A model generated the notes under the pieces. The model did no database searches, had not been told where the DNA came from, and saw nothing but the letters and a program-made list of their open reading frames with translations. Positions 42,718-52,075 of a stretch of DNA of 64,000 bases are shown here, piece after piece. Position 1 is the stretch's first letter, and each line of letters starts with the position of its first letter. The position numbers were made by a program, and so were the translations under genes. Source of the DNA: Ruegeria lacuscaerulensis. Its GTDB lineage: Bacteria; Pseudomonadota; Alphaproteobacteria; Rhodobacterales; Rhodobacteraceae. The DNA is taken from assembly GCF_013034685.1 (NCBI RefSeq), contig NZ_WQGO01000001.1, forward strand, positions 682,001 to 746,000. Reading direction: 5' to 3'.

Positions 42718-44160
42718 GTGTTTTCAAGATACAAGAAACAGCCCGCCGGACAGCCGGTCGAAGCAATCAAGGCGCAAGCCGCGACACCTGCCCCGGCGCC
42801 GGAAAAAGCAGCTTCGGCGACTGCGGTCGCGCGGCGTCCGCTCAAGAAAAAAACCGCCGAGCCGGTCGCAAGTGACAAGGAACGCAAGCGTAAGGAGCGG
42901 TTGGGCGAGATCAAGATCGAGTTGCATCGTGAACTGCTTGAGAACCTGAACCTGGCGGCCCTTGAGAATGCGGGCGAAGCCGAACTGCGGGCCGAGATCA
43001 GCTCGATCGCCAGCGAGGTTCTGGAAGACAAGAACATCGTGCTCAACCGCGATGACCGTTCGCAACTGAACAAAGAACTATATGACGAAGTCACCGGGCT
43101 TGGGCCGCTGGAAACGTTGCTTCAGGACGATACCGTAAACGATATTCTGGTAAACGGCCCGCAACAGATTTTCGTGGAACGTCATGGTAAGCTGGAAATC
43201 AGCGACATCACGTTCAAAGATGAAAAGCACCTGATGCGGATCATCGACAAGATCGTGTCCGCCGTGGGTCGTCGTGTGGATGAATCCAACCCGTATGTTG
43301 ACGCCCGTCTGGCCGATGGTTCGCGTTTCAACGCTATGGTGCCGCCAATTGCGGTGGATGGCTCGCTTGTGTCCATTCGTAAGTTCAAAAAGGACAAGCT
43401 GGGCATTGACGACCTAGTCAATTTCGGCGCGTTCACCGAAGAAATGGCGGCCTATTTGCAAGCCGCCGTGTCGACCCGGCTGAACGTGATCGTCTCGGGA
43501 GGTACCGGTTCGGGTAAAACGACCACGCTGAACGCCCTGTCCAGCTTTATCGATGACGCCGAGCGTATCCTGACAATCGAGGATACGGCGGAACTTCAGC
43601 TGCAACAGACCCATGTGGGCCGGATGGAAAGCCGCCCGCCCAACGTTGAAGGCAAAGGCGAAGTCAGCCCGCGCGACTGTCTGAAAAACGCCCTGCGTAT
43701 GCGCCCTGACCGCATCATCGTGGGCGAGACGCGTGGCGCCGAGGTGATCGACATGTTGCAGGCCATGAACACAGGCCACGATGGGTCCATGACTACGATC
43801 CACGCCAACTCGGCCCGTGACGGGATTTCGCGTCTGGAAAACATGATTGCGATGGCCGGGATCGAAATGCCGATCAAGGCGGTCCGCAGCCAGATCTCAA
43901 GCGCTGTGAACCTGATCGTGCAAGCCAGCCGCTTGCAGGATGGCTCGCGCCGAATGACCTCGATCACCGAGATCACAGGTATGGAAGGTGACGTCATATC
44001 GATGCAAGAAATATTTAGATTTCAACGTGTTGGATTGACGCCTGAGAACAAAATCATCGGTCATTTCACCGCCACCGGTGTACGTAGCCACTATTCGGAA
44101 CGGTTCCGTCTGTGGGGCTTTGACCTGCCTCCGGCGATCTATGAACCGACGACAATGTAA
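42718..44160 (+). CDS. cpaF: Tad secretion ATPase CpaF (TadA)
   Basis: Hexameric type II/IV secretion ATPase that powers pilus assembly. The 480-residue protein starts at GTG 42718, with AAAGGGGG upstream. A lysine/alanine-rich N-terminal tail (1-60) precedes the all-helix region and the ATPase core. Walker A is GGTGSGKTT at 261-269; the Asp box, the [15 protein letters not shown]alker B region and the [17 protein letters not shown]is box follow. It is complete and lies between cpaE and tadB without a gap for other genes. Confidence 0.97.
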   Translation: MFSRYKKQPAGQPVEAIKAQAATPAPAPEKAASATAVARRPLKKKTAEPVASDKERKRKERLGEIKIELHRELLENLNLAALENAGEAELRAEISSIASEVLEDKNIVLNRDDRSQLNKELYDEVTGLGPLETLLQDDTVNDILVNGPQQIFVERHGKLEISDITFKDEKHLMRIIDKIVSAVGRRVDESNPYVDARLADGSRFNAMVPPIAVDGSLVSIRKFKKDKLGIDDLVNFGAFTEEMAAYLQAAVSTRLNVIVSGGTGSGKTTTLNALSSFIDDAERILTIEDTAELQLQQTHVGRMESRPPNVEGKGEVSPRDCLKNALRMRPDRIIVGETRGAEVIDMLQAMNTGHDGSMTTIHANSARDGISRLENMIAMAGIEMPIKAVRSQISSAVNLIVQASRLQDGSRRMTSITEITGMEGDVISMQEIFRFQRVGLTPENKIIGHFTATGVRSHYSERFRLWGFDLPPAIYEPTTM

Positions 44161-44172
44161 GGAGTTCCAATC

Positions 44173-45141
44173 ATGCAACTGCCGGTCGAGGCCCTTATTT
44201 ACGTCGTCATTTTCGTCGCCGTATTGGCACTGGTCGAAGGGATCTATCTGGTCGCCTTCGGCAAATCCATCAGCTTAAACAGCCGCGTCAATCGACGTCT
44301 GGACATGCTCGATAAAGGTGTCGGGCGCGAACAGGTTCTGGAACAGCTGCGCAAGGAAATGCAGCAGCACATGAAATCCCAGAGCATCCCGCTCTATTCG
44401 CTTCTGGCCGACAAGGCGCAGAAGGCGGCGATTGCGTTTTCGCCGCGGCAACTGATCATGATCATGGTCCTGGTGTCGGGCTTTGCCTTCATGGGGTTGA
44501 GCATCGGAACCGCGACAGATGTGGTCCTGCGTATTGCGCTCTCAATCGCTATCGGCGTTGGCGGTGTGTATGCATGGGTGAATCACAAGGCCGGCAAGCG
44601 CATGGCCATGCTGGAAGAACAATTGCCGGATGCTGTGGAATTGATGGTGCGTTCGCTTCGGGTCGGTAACCCGTTCGTATCCACCATCCAGATTGTGGCG
44701 AACGAGGTTCAGGATCCACTTGCAACCGAGTTTGGCGTGATTGCGGACGAATGTGCCTATGGCCGCGACGTGGGCGAGGCCCTGAAGGATCTGGCCGAGC
44801 GGCTCGACATGCAGGATCTGCGCTTTCTGTCCGTTGCCGTCGGCATTCAGCAACAATCCGGGGGTAACCTGGCCGAGGTTCTTGCTGGTTTGGCGCTTGT
44901 CATTCGATCGCGGTTCCGTCTGTTCCGTCGTGTAAAAGCCATCACGGCCGAGGCGAAATGGTCCGGTAAGTTCCTGTCCGGCTTCCCCGTCTTTTGCCTG
45001 GTCTTCATTCTGGTGAAAGACCCTGGATACTATGACGAGGTTCTGGACCATCCCTGGTTTATCCCGGCATGCTTCTTTGTTGGCATCATGCTCACGGTGA
45101 ACCTGATCGTCATGCGCATTCTCACAAACATTAAGGTCTGA
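44173..45141 (+). CDS. tadB: Tad inner-membrane platform protein TadB
   Basis: One of the two type II secretion F-domain platform proteins on which CpaF works. The 322-residue protein has an N-terminal membrane helix (8-30), paired helices near 95-135, a cytosolic T2SSF domain (about 150-275, with LEEQLPDAVELMVRSLRVG and VGIQQQSGGNLAEVLAGLA), and two C-terminal helices. It follows cpaF by 12 bases, with AAGGAG before the start, and precedes tadC. Confidence 0.95.
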   Translation: MQLPVEALIYVVIFVAVLALVEGIYLVAFGKSISLNSRVNRRLDMLDKGVGREQVLEQLRKEMQQHMKSQSIPLYSLLADKAQKAAIAFSPRQLIMIMVLVSGFAFMGLSIGTATDVVLRIALSIAIGVGGVYAWVNHKAGKRMAMLEEQLPDAVELMVRSLRVGNPFVSTIQIVANEVQDPLATEFGVIADECAYGRDVGEALKDLAERLDMQDLRFLSVAVGIQQQSGGNLAEVLAGLALVIRSRFRLFRRVKAITAEAKWSGKFLSGFPVFCLVFILVKDPGYYDEVLDHPWFIPACFFVGIMLTVNLIVMRILTNIKV

Positions 45142-45151
45142 GGAGGACCCC

Positions 45152-46138
45152 ATGGAATTCCTGACCCATATCAACAACTTGATCACAGAACATCTCGGCG
45201 AATTCGGCCCGTTGATCATCGTGGGCGCGCTGGGGGTACTAATGATCCTTGTCGCCATTCCGTTGATGATGAATCAGCGTGAAGATCCGCTGAAAAAGTT
45301 GCAGCGTTCGCAAGCGGCACCGAAGAAGAGCAAGAAGGACAAGCGCGACAAACTGCGCACCGCAGGCCGCAACGAACAGCTTGAAAAATTTTCGAGCTTT
45401 CTGGAGCCGAAAAATGAAGAAGAACTCTCTGCAATGCAGCTCAAACTGCGTCAGGCGGGGTATCAGTCCAAGGACGCCGTTCGCTTCTTCCACTTTGCGC
45501 AATTCGCTCTGGGCATCGTCGGCCTACTGATCGGTATGTCATTGGTAACCGTTTTTGCCGGAGACCAGGAGTTCACCTCGCAACAGATGATCATTCGCGT
45601 TTTGATCCCTGCGGCCGCTCTCTACTTCCTGCCCCGCTATTGGATCACCAGACGCGTCGCCGAGCGGCAGGGTGCCATTGAAGCCGGCTTCCCTGACACG
45701 TTGGACTTGATGCTGGTTTGTGTTGAGGCCGGCCAATCATTGGACCAGGCCATCGTCCGGGTCGCGTCCGAAATGAAAGCCTCCTACCCTGACATCGCGC
45801 AGGAGTTCGAGGTCGTCGCCTACGAGCTGAAGGCTGGTAAGGACAAAGACACCGTTTTGCGTGACTTTGGGACGCGGTGCGGGGTGCAGGATGTCAACTC
45901 GTTCGTGACTGTGATGATCCAGTCAGCCACTTTCGGGACGTCGATCGCAGACGCCCTGCGGGTTTATGCCAGCGAAATGCGTGACAAACGTGTTATGCGG
46001 GCCGAAGAGGCCGCTAACAAGTTGCCAACCAAAATGACACTTGCCACAATGATTTTGACGGTGCCGCCGTTGCTGGTCATTTTGGTCGGTCCTTCGGCAA
46101 AAGCTATCTCGGATTTCGCAAACACTGGCAGTGGTTAA
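45152..46138 (+). CDS. tadC: Tad inner-membrane platform protein TadC
   Basis: Partner of TadB with the same T2SSF domain. The 328-residue protein has hydrophobic segments near 22-42, 125-145 and 150-170, then the F domain with AGFPDTLDLMLVCVEAGQSL and SFVTVMIQSATFGTSIADAL, and a C-terminal helix (305-325). A lysine-rich stretch follows the first helix (about 46-70). GAGGAGG precedes the start. It lies 10 bases after tadB. Confidence 0.95.
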   Translation: MEFLTHINNLITEHLGEFGPLIIVGALGVLMILVAIPLMMNQREDPLKKLQRSQAAPKKSKKDKRDKLRTAGRNEQLEKFSSFLEPKNEEELSAMQLKLRQAGYQSKDAVRFFHFAQFALGIVGLLIGMSLVTVFAGDQEFTSQQMIIRVLIPAAALYFLPRYWITRRVAERQGAIEAGFPDTLDLMLVCVEAGQSLDQAIVRVASEMKASYPDIAQEFEVVAYELKAGKDKDTVLRDFGTRCGVQDVNSFVTVMIQSATFGTSIADALRVYASEMRDKRVMRAEEAANKLPTKMTLATMILTVPPLLVILVGPSAKAISDFANTGSG

Positions 46139-46146
46139 AAAAACCG

Positions 46147-46746
46147 ATGAAAAACACAAACAGGGGCGTCTCAAACAGGGTGCGCCGCATGCTGCAGGCC
46201 ATCATGGTTTTTACCATGGTGGCCTCTTGCACGGAAACGACACAGAGTGACAACCTCACCCCGCCTAGCTTTGATCCGGATGGCGAGGCCGAGGATCCGT
46301 TGGTGGTCGCCAATCGCCTGCTGGTATCGGGTGAATATGATCTTGCCTTGGATTCCTTTGCCCGTGCCGCTCTGGATCAGGGTATGACCTCCGAAATCCT
46401 GACCGGTATGGGCACTGCAAATCTGGGTCTGAAGCAGTTGAAGCCGGCTGAAACCCTGTTGCGCCGCGCGGTCGAGGAGGACCCTGAATGGTCCGTTGCC
46501 TGGAACAATCTGGGCGTTTTGTTGATCGAAAAAGGCGAATATCCTGAGGCCGCTCAGGTCTTTCGGCGCGCCTTCGCGTTGGACAATGGCGAAAGTGACG
46601 CAATTCTGGACAATCTGCGCTTAGCTCTCGCAAAAATGGAAAATCCTGTTAATACTACTCGAGAAGAACAAGAATACACACTGGAGCAGCAAGGCGACGG
46701 GCAATTCACGCTGCGCAAGCTCCCGGAACCAGAGCCAGAGCAGTAA
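46147..46746 (+). CDS. tadD: TPR lipoprotein TadD-like
   Basis: A 199-residue lipoprotein with a long charged leader and lipobox MVASC (C28), then two to three TPR units (about 55-155, with GTANLGLKQLKPAETLLRRA and AWNNLGVLLIEKGEYPEA). TadD-like TPR lipoproteins assist secretin assembly or stability in Tad systems. It follows tadC by eight bases; no strong ribosome binding site is visible, so coupling with tadC is likely. A longer N-terminal leader than usual could mean a later start at M15. Confidence 0.85.
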   Translation: MKNTNRGVSNRVRRMLQAIMVFTMVASCTETTQSDNLTPPSFDPDGEAEDPLVVANRLLVSGEYDLALDSFARAALDQGMTSEILTGMGTANLGLKQLKPAETLLRRAVEEDPEWSVAWNNLGVLLIEKGEYPEAAQVFRRAFALDNGESDAILDNLRLALAKMENPVNTTREEQEYTLEQQGDGQFTLRKLPEPEPEQ

Positions 46747-46757
46747 GGGACGCAAAA

Positions 46758-47609
46758 ATGCGCCAACAATTCTTGATTCCGTCGATGGTTTTGTGTGGGC
46801 TGATCCTGTCGGCCTGCGAAAAAGAAACCGAAGAGGAAAAGGTCGAAAAGACGTTTCAGGAAGTAAACGTCATCGACGAGACCAATTTGAACGATGTTCT
46901 GCTGACCGCCGCAGACCCGAACGAGGCCGTGACCTATTTCCAGGGCGCAGCCGCAAAGAACCCTGGTCGGATTGATTTGCAGCGCGGTCTGGCCATTTCA
47001 CTGTCTCGCGCGAAGCGCACCACCGAGGCGAAGGCCGCTTGGAAAAAGGTCACCACCATGAAAGGGTCCGGCAACGTGGACCGTGTGGAGTATGCGGACG
47101 CGCTGGTCCGGTCGGGCGATTGGAATCAGGCCAAGACGGTGCTGGACGGTATTTCGCCAACCTATGAGACATTCAAACGGTATCGCCTCGAGGCGGTTGT
47201 CGCGGATTCTCAAAAAGATTGGAACCGCGCGGACCATTTTTATGAAACAGCTGTCGGTTTGACGACCCGTCCCGGAAGCGTGATGAACAATTGGGGCTAC
47301 TCCAAACTGTCACGCGGCGATTACGAAGACGCCGAGCGTCTGTTCGCTGAAGCAATTCGTCAGGACCGGACGCTCTTTACCGCCAAGAACAATCTGGTTC
47401 TGGCGCGCGCGGCTCAGGGAAACTATGCGATGCCGGTTGTTCCGATGACGCAGGTTGAACGCGCTATGCTGTTGAACACAATGGGGATTTCCGCAGTCAA
47501 ACAAGGCGATGTTGCCACTGCGAAGAACCTGTTCCGCGAAGCGATTTCCACCCACCCGCAGCACTACGAGGAAGCGGTTCGTTCGCTCCGTGCGCTCGAG
47601 GAAGCCTGA
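46758..47609 (+). CDS. Second TPR lipoprotein of the Tad locus
   Basis: A 283-residue lipoprotein with lipobox LILSAC (C20), a charged linker (EKETEEEKVEKTF), and several TPR-like helical repeats across 60-280 (for example AVTYFQGAAAKNPGRIDLQ, VMNNWGYSKLSRGDYEDAE and FREAISTHPQHYEEAV). It is distinct from the gene before it but of the same type; the pair suggests a two-lipoprotein scaffold for the secretin. The start follows TadD by 11 bases, with AAGGGACG upstream. It ends three bases before the prepilin peptidase start. Confidence 0.88.
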   Translation: MRQQFLIPSMVLCGLILSACEKETEEEKVEKTFQEVNVIDETNLNDVLLTAADPNEAVTYFQGAAAKNPGRIDLQRGLAISLSRAKRTTEAKAAWKKVTTMKGSGNVDRVEYADALVRSGDWNQAKTVLDGISPTYETFKRYRLEAVVADSQKDWNRADHFYETAVGLTTRPGSVMNNWGYSKLSRGDYEDAERLFAEAIRQDRTLFTAKNNLVLARAAQGNYAMPVVPMTQVERAMLLNTMGISAVKQGDVATAKNLFREAISTHPQHYEEAVRSLRALEEA

Positions 47610-47612
47610 TTG

Positions 47613-48158
47613 ATGCACATCCCCGCAGAGGCCGCGGCTTGGTTTTTGCCGTTCGTCCTGCCGATCTGTTTTTATGTCGCTTTCACTGACATGCGCGAGA
47701 TGCTGATCAAGAACCACGCTGTGGTAGCGTTGTTTGGCGTCTTTGTGGTGATCGGTCTGTTTCTACTGCCTCCTTGGTCAATGGAGTGGACGCAGGGGCG
47801 GCTGGGGCCAATTGCGATTTCCCTTCCACCTTATATCTGGCAACTTCTGCACGCGCTCGTCTTTCTGGTTTTGGGCATCCTGTTTAATGTCGCCGGGGTC
47901 ATGGGCGCGGGGGACGCCAAGTTCATCGCGGCGGCTTCTCCGTTTGTGTGGACCGCCGATTTTCGCGCGGTGATCCTGATTTTGATGGCAACTACATTGG
48001 CGGCATTTGCCACGCATCGGTTGGCCAAGGCGACCCCCTTAAGGGCCATCGCGCCCGAATGGGAAAGCTGGAACAGGGGCAAGCAATTTCCCATGGGATT
48101 TGCGCTTGGCGGTAGCCTCGCCCTTTATCTGATACTGGGAACTGTTTACGGCTCGTAA
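47613..48158 (+). CDS. cpaA: Prepilin peptidase (TadV/CpaA)
   Basis: Aspartic membrane protease that removes the leaders of the Flp pilins. The 181-residue protein has about five hydrophobic segments. The two catalytic aspartates are in the first loop (AFTDMREM, about residue 25) and in the family motif MGAGDAKFIAAASPF (about 97-111). It lacks the N-methylase domain of PilD, as TadV does. I start at ATG 47613, not the TTG three bases earlier; GAGGAAG lies upstream. It is the last gene of the closely spaced tad run. Confidence 0.92.
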   Translation: MHIPAEAAAWFLPFVLPICFYVAFTDMREMLIKNHAVVALFGVFVVIGLFLLPPWSMEWTQGRLGPIAISLPPYIWQLLHALVFLVLGILFNVAGVMGAGDAKFIAAASPFVWTADFRAVILILMATTLAAFATHRLAKATPLRAIAPEWESWNRGKQFPMGFALGGSLALYLILGTVYGS

Positions 48159-48183
48159 ACTATCATTAACCCGCCTTGTCGAT

Positions 48184-48217
48184 GCCTTGGTACTGCCACA
48201 AAGCAAGGCCAGTTTTT
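48184..48217 (+). terminator. Probable terminator of the tad operon
   Basis: GCCTTG (48184-48189) pairs with CAAGGC (48204-48209) around a 14-base loop and is followed by CAGTTTTT. It lies between cpaA and the AAA ATPase gene, suggesting the latter has its own promoter. A second GC hairpin follows at about 48224-48241. Confidence 0.5.
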
Positions 48218-48275
48218 CTACCAAGCGGCCCCGTGGGGGCTTCTGGCGTGAATACTGGATAGACGGGCGACGCTC

Positions 48276-49583
48276 ATGAATATGCAGACAACCTCGGTCA
48301 TGGCCCCTCCTGCCCCCAAAGGGCTGGGTGAAATGCGGCTTCCGATCGTGATGATGCGGGACATTCTGTTGAAAACGATGTTCCGCAAGAACGTAGACAC
48401 CGTTTCGGAAGTGGCCGAAGCGATTTGCCTGCCCGGTGCGGTAACACAGGAATTGATCGATATCTCACGCGAACAAAAATTACTTGAGGCGACAGGTACG
48501 CTGAACGCCAATAGCGGCAATGAGATGGGTTACCAGTTGACCGATGCCGGTAAGGCGCGGGCGCTGGATGCGCTTAGCCAGTCGGAATACTTTGGCGCGA
48601 TGCCGGTTCCGCTGGACGTGTACCGCGAACAGGTCAAGCGCCAGTCGATCCGCAATATTCAGGTGACACGCGATCAGCTAACCGGTGCTATGGGCCATCT
48701 GGTTCTGCCCGACAGCCTGTTGGATCACCTTGGACCTGCGGTCAGCGCGGGTCGCTCGATCCTGATGTATGGACCGCCGGGCAATGGTAAATCCTCGATT
48801 TCGAACGGGATTCGCGATGCGTTGGGGGACAGTGTCTATGTTCCGCGCGCAATCGAATATGCCGGTCAGGTGATCACCGTTTATGACCCGATCGTACACA
48901 CGGCGATCGAACAAGAGGCTGACGACCCCAACAGCCTTCGCCGCCGCAAACGGTTCGACACCCGCTACGTGCAGTGCGAGCGCCCGACCGTCGTGACCGG
49001 TGGTGAACTGTCGCTGAGCATGCTGGACTTGGTCTACAACCCCACCGCACGGACCTATCAGGCCCCGCTGCAGCTGAAATCGACCGGCGGCATCTTTATC
49101 GTGGACGACCTTGGCCGTCAGGCCGAGCCACCCCAGGCACTGATCAACCGCTGGATTGTTCCGCTGGAAGAAAGCAAGGATATCCTAGGTCTGCAATCGG
49201 GCGAGAAGTTTGAGGTGCCTTTTGACACGCTGGTGATCTTTTCGACCAACTTCCACCCGAATGAGATTTTCGACCAAGCGGCTCTGCGCCGGATCTTCTT
49301 TAAGATCAAGATCGACGGCCCGAACCAGGAAAACTTCCTGAAAATCTTCGCCATGGTCGCCCGCAAACGCGGCATGCCGCTGGATGAAGCTGCTTTGGTA
49401 CATTTGTTGAAGGTCAAATACCCAACCATCAACAATATCTACGCCAATTATCAACCGATCTTCCTGATCGACCAGATGATCTCGATCTGCGAATTCGAAG
49501 GCATCCCCTATCAGATGAGCCCCGACCTGATCGACCGCGCCTGGGCCAACATGTTCGTCAAAGAAGAAAAGATCGTTCACTAA
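48276..49583 (+). CDS. AAA ATPase with N-terminal winged-helix-like region, next to the Tad locus
   Basis: A 435-residue cytosolic ATPase of unknown role. The N-terminal 25-100 (RDILLKTMFRKNVDTVSEVA ... YQLTDAGKARALDAL) looks like a winged helix. The AAA core has Walker A GPPGNGKS (166-173), Walker B GGIFIVDDLG (271-280), and a sensor-1-like VIFSTNF. No membrane helix or known effector domain is visible. It follows the tad operon on the same strand after terminator-like hairpins, so it may be a separate unit. From memory, similar ATPases sit near pilus or secretion loci in other bacteria, but no function is established to my knowledge. Confidence 0.9.
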   Translation: MNMQTTSVMAPPAPKGLGEMRLPIVMMRDILLKTMFRKNVDTVSEVAEAICLPGAVTQELIDISREQKLLEATGTLNANSGNEMGYQLTDAGKARALDALSQSEYFGAMPVPLDVYREQVKRQSIRNIQVTRDQLTGAMGHLVLPDSLLDHLGPAVSAGRSILMYGPPGNGKSSISNGIRDALGDSVYVPRAIEYAGQVITVYDPIVHTAIEQEADDPNSLRRRKRFDTRYVQCERPTVVTGGELSLSMLDLVYNPTARTYQAPLQLKSTGGIFIVDDLGRQAEPPQALINRWIVPLEESKDILGLQSGEKFEVPFDTLVIFSTNFHPNEIFDQAALRRIFFKIKIDGPNQENFLKIFAMVARKRGMPLDEAALVHLLKVKYPTINNIYANYQPIFLIDQMISICEFEGIPYQMSPDLIDRAWANMFVKEEKIVH

Positions 49584-49622
49584 CCCCTGCCATTCTGACG
49601 CCGGGCGGGCCATCATACGGCC

Positions 49623-52031
49623 ATGACGCCGATTCCCGCCCGGATCACCGACTGGTTCACGACCAAAGGCTGGTCGATCCACCCCCACCAACAAGATATG
49701 TTCGACCGGGCCATGGACCCGGCAACGTTGCTGATCGCGCCCACGGGTGGCGGCAAGACGATGGCCGGGTTTCTGCCGACATTGGCCGAACTGTCCGAAA
49801 GTGCTCCAGAGGGTCTGCATACGATCTATGTCTCGCCGCTCAAGGCGCTGGCGGCGGATATCCGGCGCAACCTGCGGGGCCCAGCGGATGAGATCGGCCT
49901 GCCCATCCGTATTGAGGACCGCACAGGTGACACTTCGGCCACGCAGAAGAAACGCCAACGGGTGGACCCTCCGCATATCCTACTAACCACGCCGGAAAGC
50001 CTGGCCCTGTTGACCTCATACGAAGACGCGCAACGCATGTTTCACGGGGTACAGCGTGTGATCGTTGATGAGATTCACGCGCTGGCCGAAAGCAAGCGGG
50101 GAGATCAGTTGATGCTGGCGCTGGCGCGGCTGCAAACACTCGGCCCGACTATGCGGCGTGTGGGGCTATCTGCTACGGTCGAGGACCCGGACGCCATCGC
50201 CCGGTTTCTGGCCCGGCACCCCGACCCCTGCCAAATCGTACAGGCTGACCCCGGACCAGACCCCGACATTCAGATGCTTGAAACTCAGGAGCTGCCGCCG
50301 TGGTCCGGCGGCGGGGCCGCCTATGCCATTCCTGCGGTTCTGAAACAGATCAAAGAGCACAAAACAACGCTCATCTTTCACAATACCCGCGCGCAGGCCG
50401 AGGTTTTCTTTCATAACCTGTGGCTCGCCAATGACGACGCCCTGCCCATTGGCATCCACCACGGCAGTCTGGATCGGCAACAGCGTGAACGGGTCGAGGC
50501 CGCAATGGTGCGGGGCGATTTGCGCGCGATTGTGTGTACGGGTTCGTTGGATCTGGGCATCGACTGGGGCGACGTGGACCTAGTGATCCAGATCGGCGCA
50601 CCCAAGAATGTCAAACGTCTGGTTCAGCGGATCGGGCGCGCCAATCACCGCTACAACGCACCCTCGAAGGCTCTGCTGGTGCCCGCAAACCGGTTCGAGG
50701 TGGTGGAATGCGTCGCAGCACTCGAAGCTGCCCGCGCCCATGATCTGGATGGCGATCCACGCGGCGCTGGCCCCCGCGACGTGCTGTGCCAGCATATTCT
50801 GATCGCGGCGGCAGCAGGCCCGTTTGATGCGGATGATCTCTATAGGGAAATGACAGCCGCGGGACCGTTCGCCGATCTGTCCCGCTCGCAATTCAATGAT
50901 TGTCTGGAGTTCTGCGCCACCGGAGGATACGCCCTGCGCGCTTATGACCGTTGGCAGCGGCTGCAACAACGCCCCGATGGCATGTGGCAGTTGCGCGATC
51001 CACGCGCGGCGCAACGTATCCGTATGAACTTGGGAACTATTCAGGACACCGACACGCTGAAAGTTCGGCTGAAACGCAATCGCGGCGGCAAACCGCTGGG
51101 CGAGGTTGAAGAGGCCTTTGCCGCCACGCTCACCCCCGGTGACACGTTTCTGATCGGTGGTCAGATCGTGCGTTATGAAGGGCTGCGCGAGATGACGGTT
51201 GAGGTCAGCCGACGCGCGGATCGCAAGCCAAAAGTCGCTGTGTTCTCGGGCACGAAATTCGCCACCTCGACGCAGCTGAGCGACCGTATTCTGCGCATGT
51301 TTGCCCAACCGGACTGGCCACAACTGCCCGCACATACGGCCGAGTGGCTGGCCCTGCAACGGCAGGTTTCACGCCTTCCTGGTCGTGAGAGGCTGCTGAT
51401 CGAAAGCTTCCCCTCGGATGGGCGCGAACATCTGTGTGTTTACGGGTTTGCCGGGCGCAATGCACAGCAAACGCTGGGTCTGTTGCTGACCAAACGGATG
51501 GAGGAAACCGGCCTTGCGCCGCTGGGGTTTGTCGCCACCGACTATGCCACCCTGATCTGGGGGTTGGACGCCGTCACCGACCCGCGCCCCCTGTTTCAGG
51601 CCGAGACGCTGCGCGATGGGTTGGACACGTGGCTGGCGGGCAATGCCGTGATGAAACGCACCTTCCGCAGTTCGGCGACCATTGCGGGACTGATCGAGCG
51701 CAACACCGGCGGGCAGCGCAAAAGCGGGCGGCAGGCGACGTTTTCCTCGGACATTCTGTATGACACGTTGCTAAAATACGACCCCGACCACCTGCTGATG
51801 CAGATCACCCGCGAAGAGGCGATGCGAGGTCTGGTCGACTTTGGCCGGATCGAGGACATGATTGCCCGGATTGGCGACCGCGTCGACCTGTTGCGGTTGG
51901 ATCGCGTCTCACCCCTGGCCGCGCCCCTGTTTCTTGAAGTTGGCAAAGTCCCCGTCAAAGGCGCTGCCGAGGAGCGACTTTTGGCCGAAGAAAGCGCGCG
52001 ACTGTTGCAAGAAGCAGGGTTGGCACCATAG
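49623..52031 (+). CDS. Ligase-associated DNA damage response DEXH-box helicase (Lhr-like)
   Basis: Superfamily 2 helicase of 802 residues. The motor shows Walker A in APTGGGKTMAGFLP, motif II DEIHALAES, motif III GLSATVED, and the C-terminal motifs SLDLGIDWGDVDLVIQIGAP and VQRIGRANHR. The accessory Lhr-type winged-helix and beta domains fill 400-800. Together with the PdeM phosphoesterase downstream, it matches the helicase of the bacterial LigD-like, ligase-associated repair set. The ligase (LigB-type) and exonuclease partners of that set are not here. The region upstream (49584-49622) is too short for a strong promoter call. Confidence 0.93.
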   Translation: MTPIPARITDWFTTKGWSIHPHQQDMFDRAMDPATLLIAPTGGGKTMAGFLPTLAELSESAPEGLHTIYVSPLKALAADIRRNLRGPADEIGLPIRIEDRTGDTSATQKKRQRVDPPHILLTTPESLALLTSYEDAQRMFHGVQRVIVDEIHALAESKRGDQLMLALARLQTLGPTMRRVGLSATVEDPDAIARFLARHPDPCQIVQADPGPDPDIQMLETQELPPWSGGGAAYAIPAVLKQIKEHKTTLIFHNTRAQAEVFFHNLWLANDDALPIGIHHGSLDRQQRERVEAAMVRGDLRAIVCTGSLDLGIDWGDVDLVIQIGAPKNVKRLVQRIGRANHRYNAPSKALLVPANRFEVVECVAALEAARAHDLDGDPRGAGPRDVLCQHILIAAAAGPFDADDLYREMTAAGPFADLSRSQFNDCLEFCATGGYALRAYDRWQRLQQRPDGMWQLRDPRAAQRIRMNLGTIQDTDTLKVRLKRNRGGKPLGEVEEAFAATLTPGDTFLIGGQIVRYEGLREMTVEVSRRADRKPKVAVFSGTKFATSTQLSDRILRMFAQPDWPQLPAHTAEWLALQRQVSRLPGRERLLIESFPSDGREHLCVYGFAGRNAQQTLGLLLTKRMEETGLAPLGFVATDYATLIWGLDAVTDPRPLFQAETLRDGLDTWLAGNAVMKRTFRSSATIAGLIERNTGGQRKSGRQATFSSDILYDTLLKYDPDHLLMQITREEAMRGLVDFGRIEDMIARIGDRVDLLRLDRVSPLAAPLFLEVGKVPVKGAAEERLLAEESARLLQEAGLAP

Positions 52032-52075
52032 CGAATCCGCTTGCAGCGCCGCAGAAAACCCGCAAAGAACGTATC

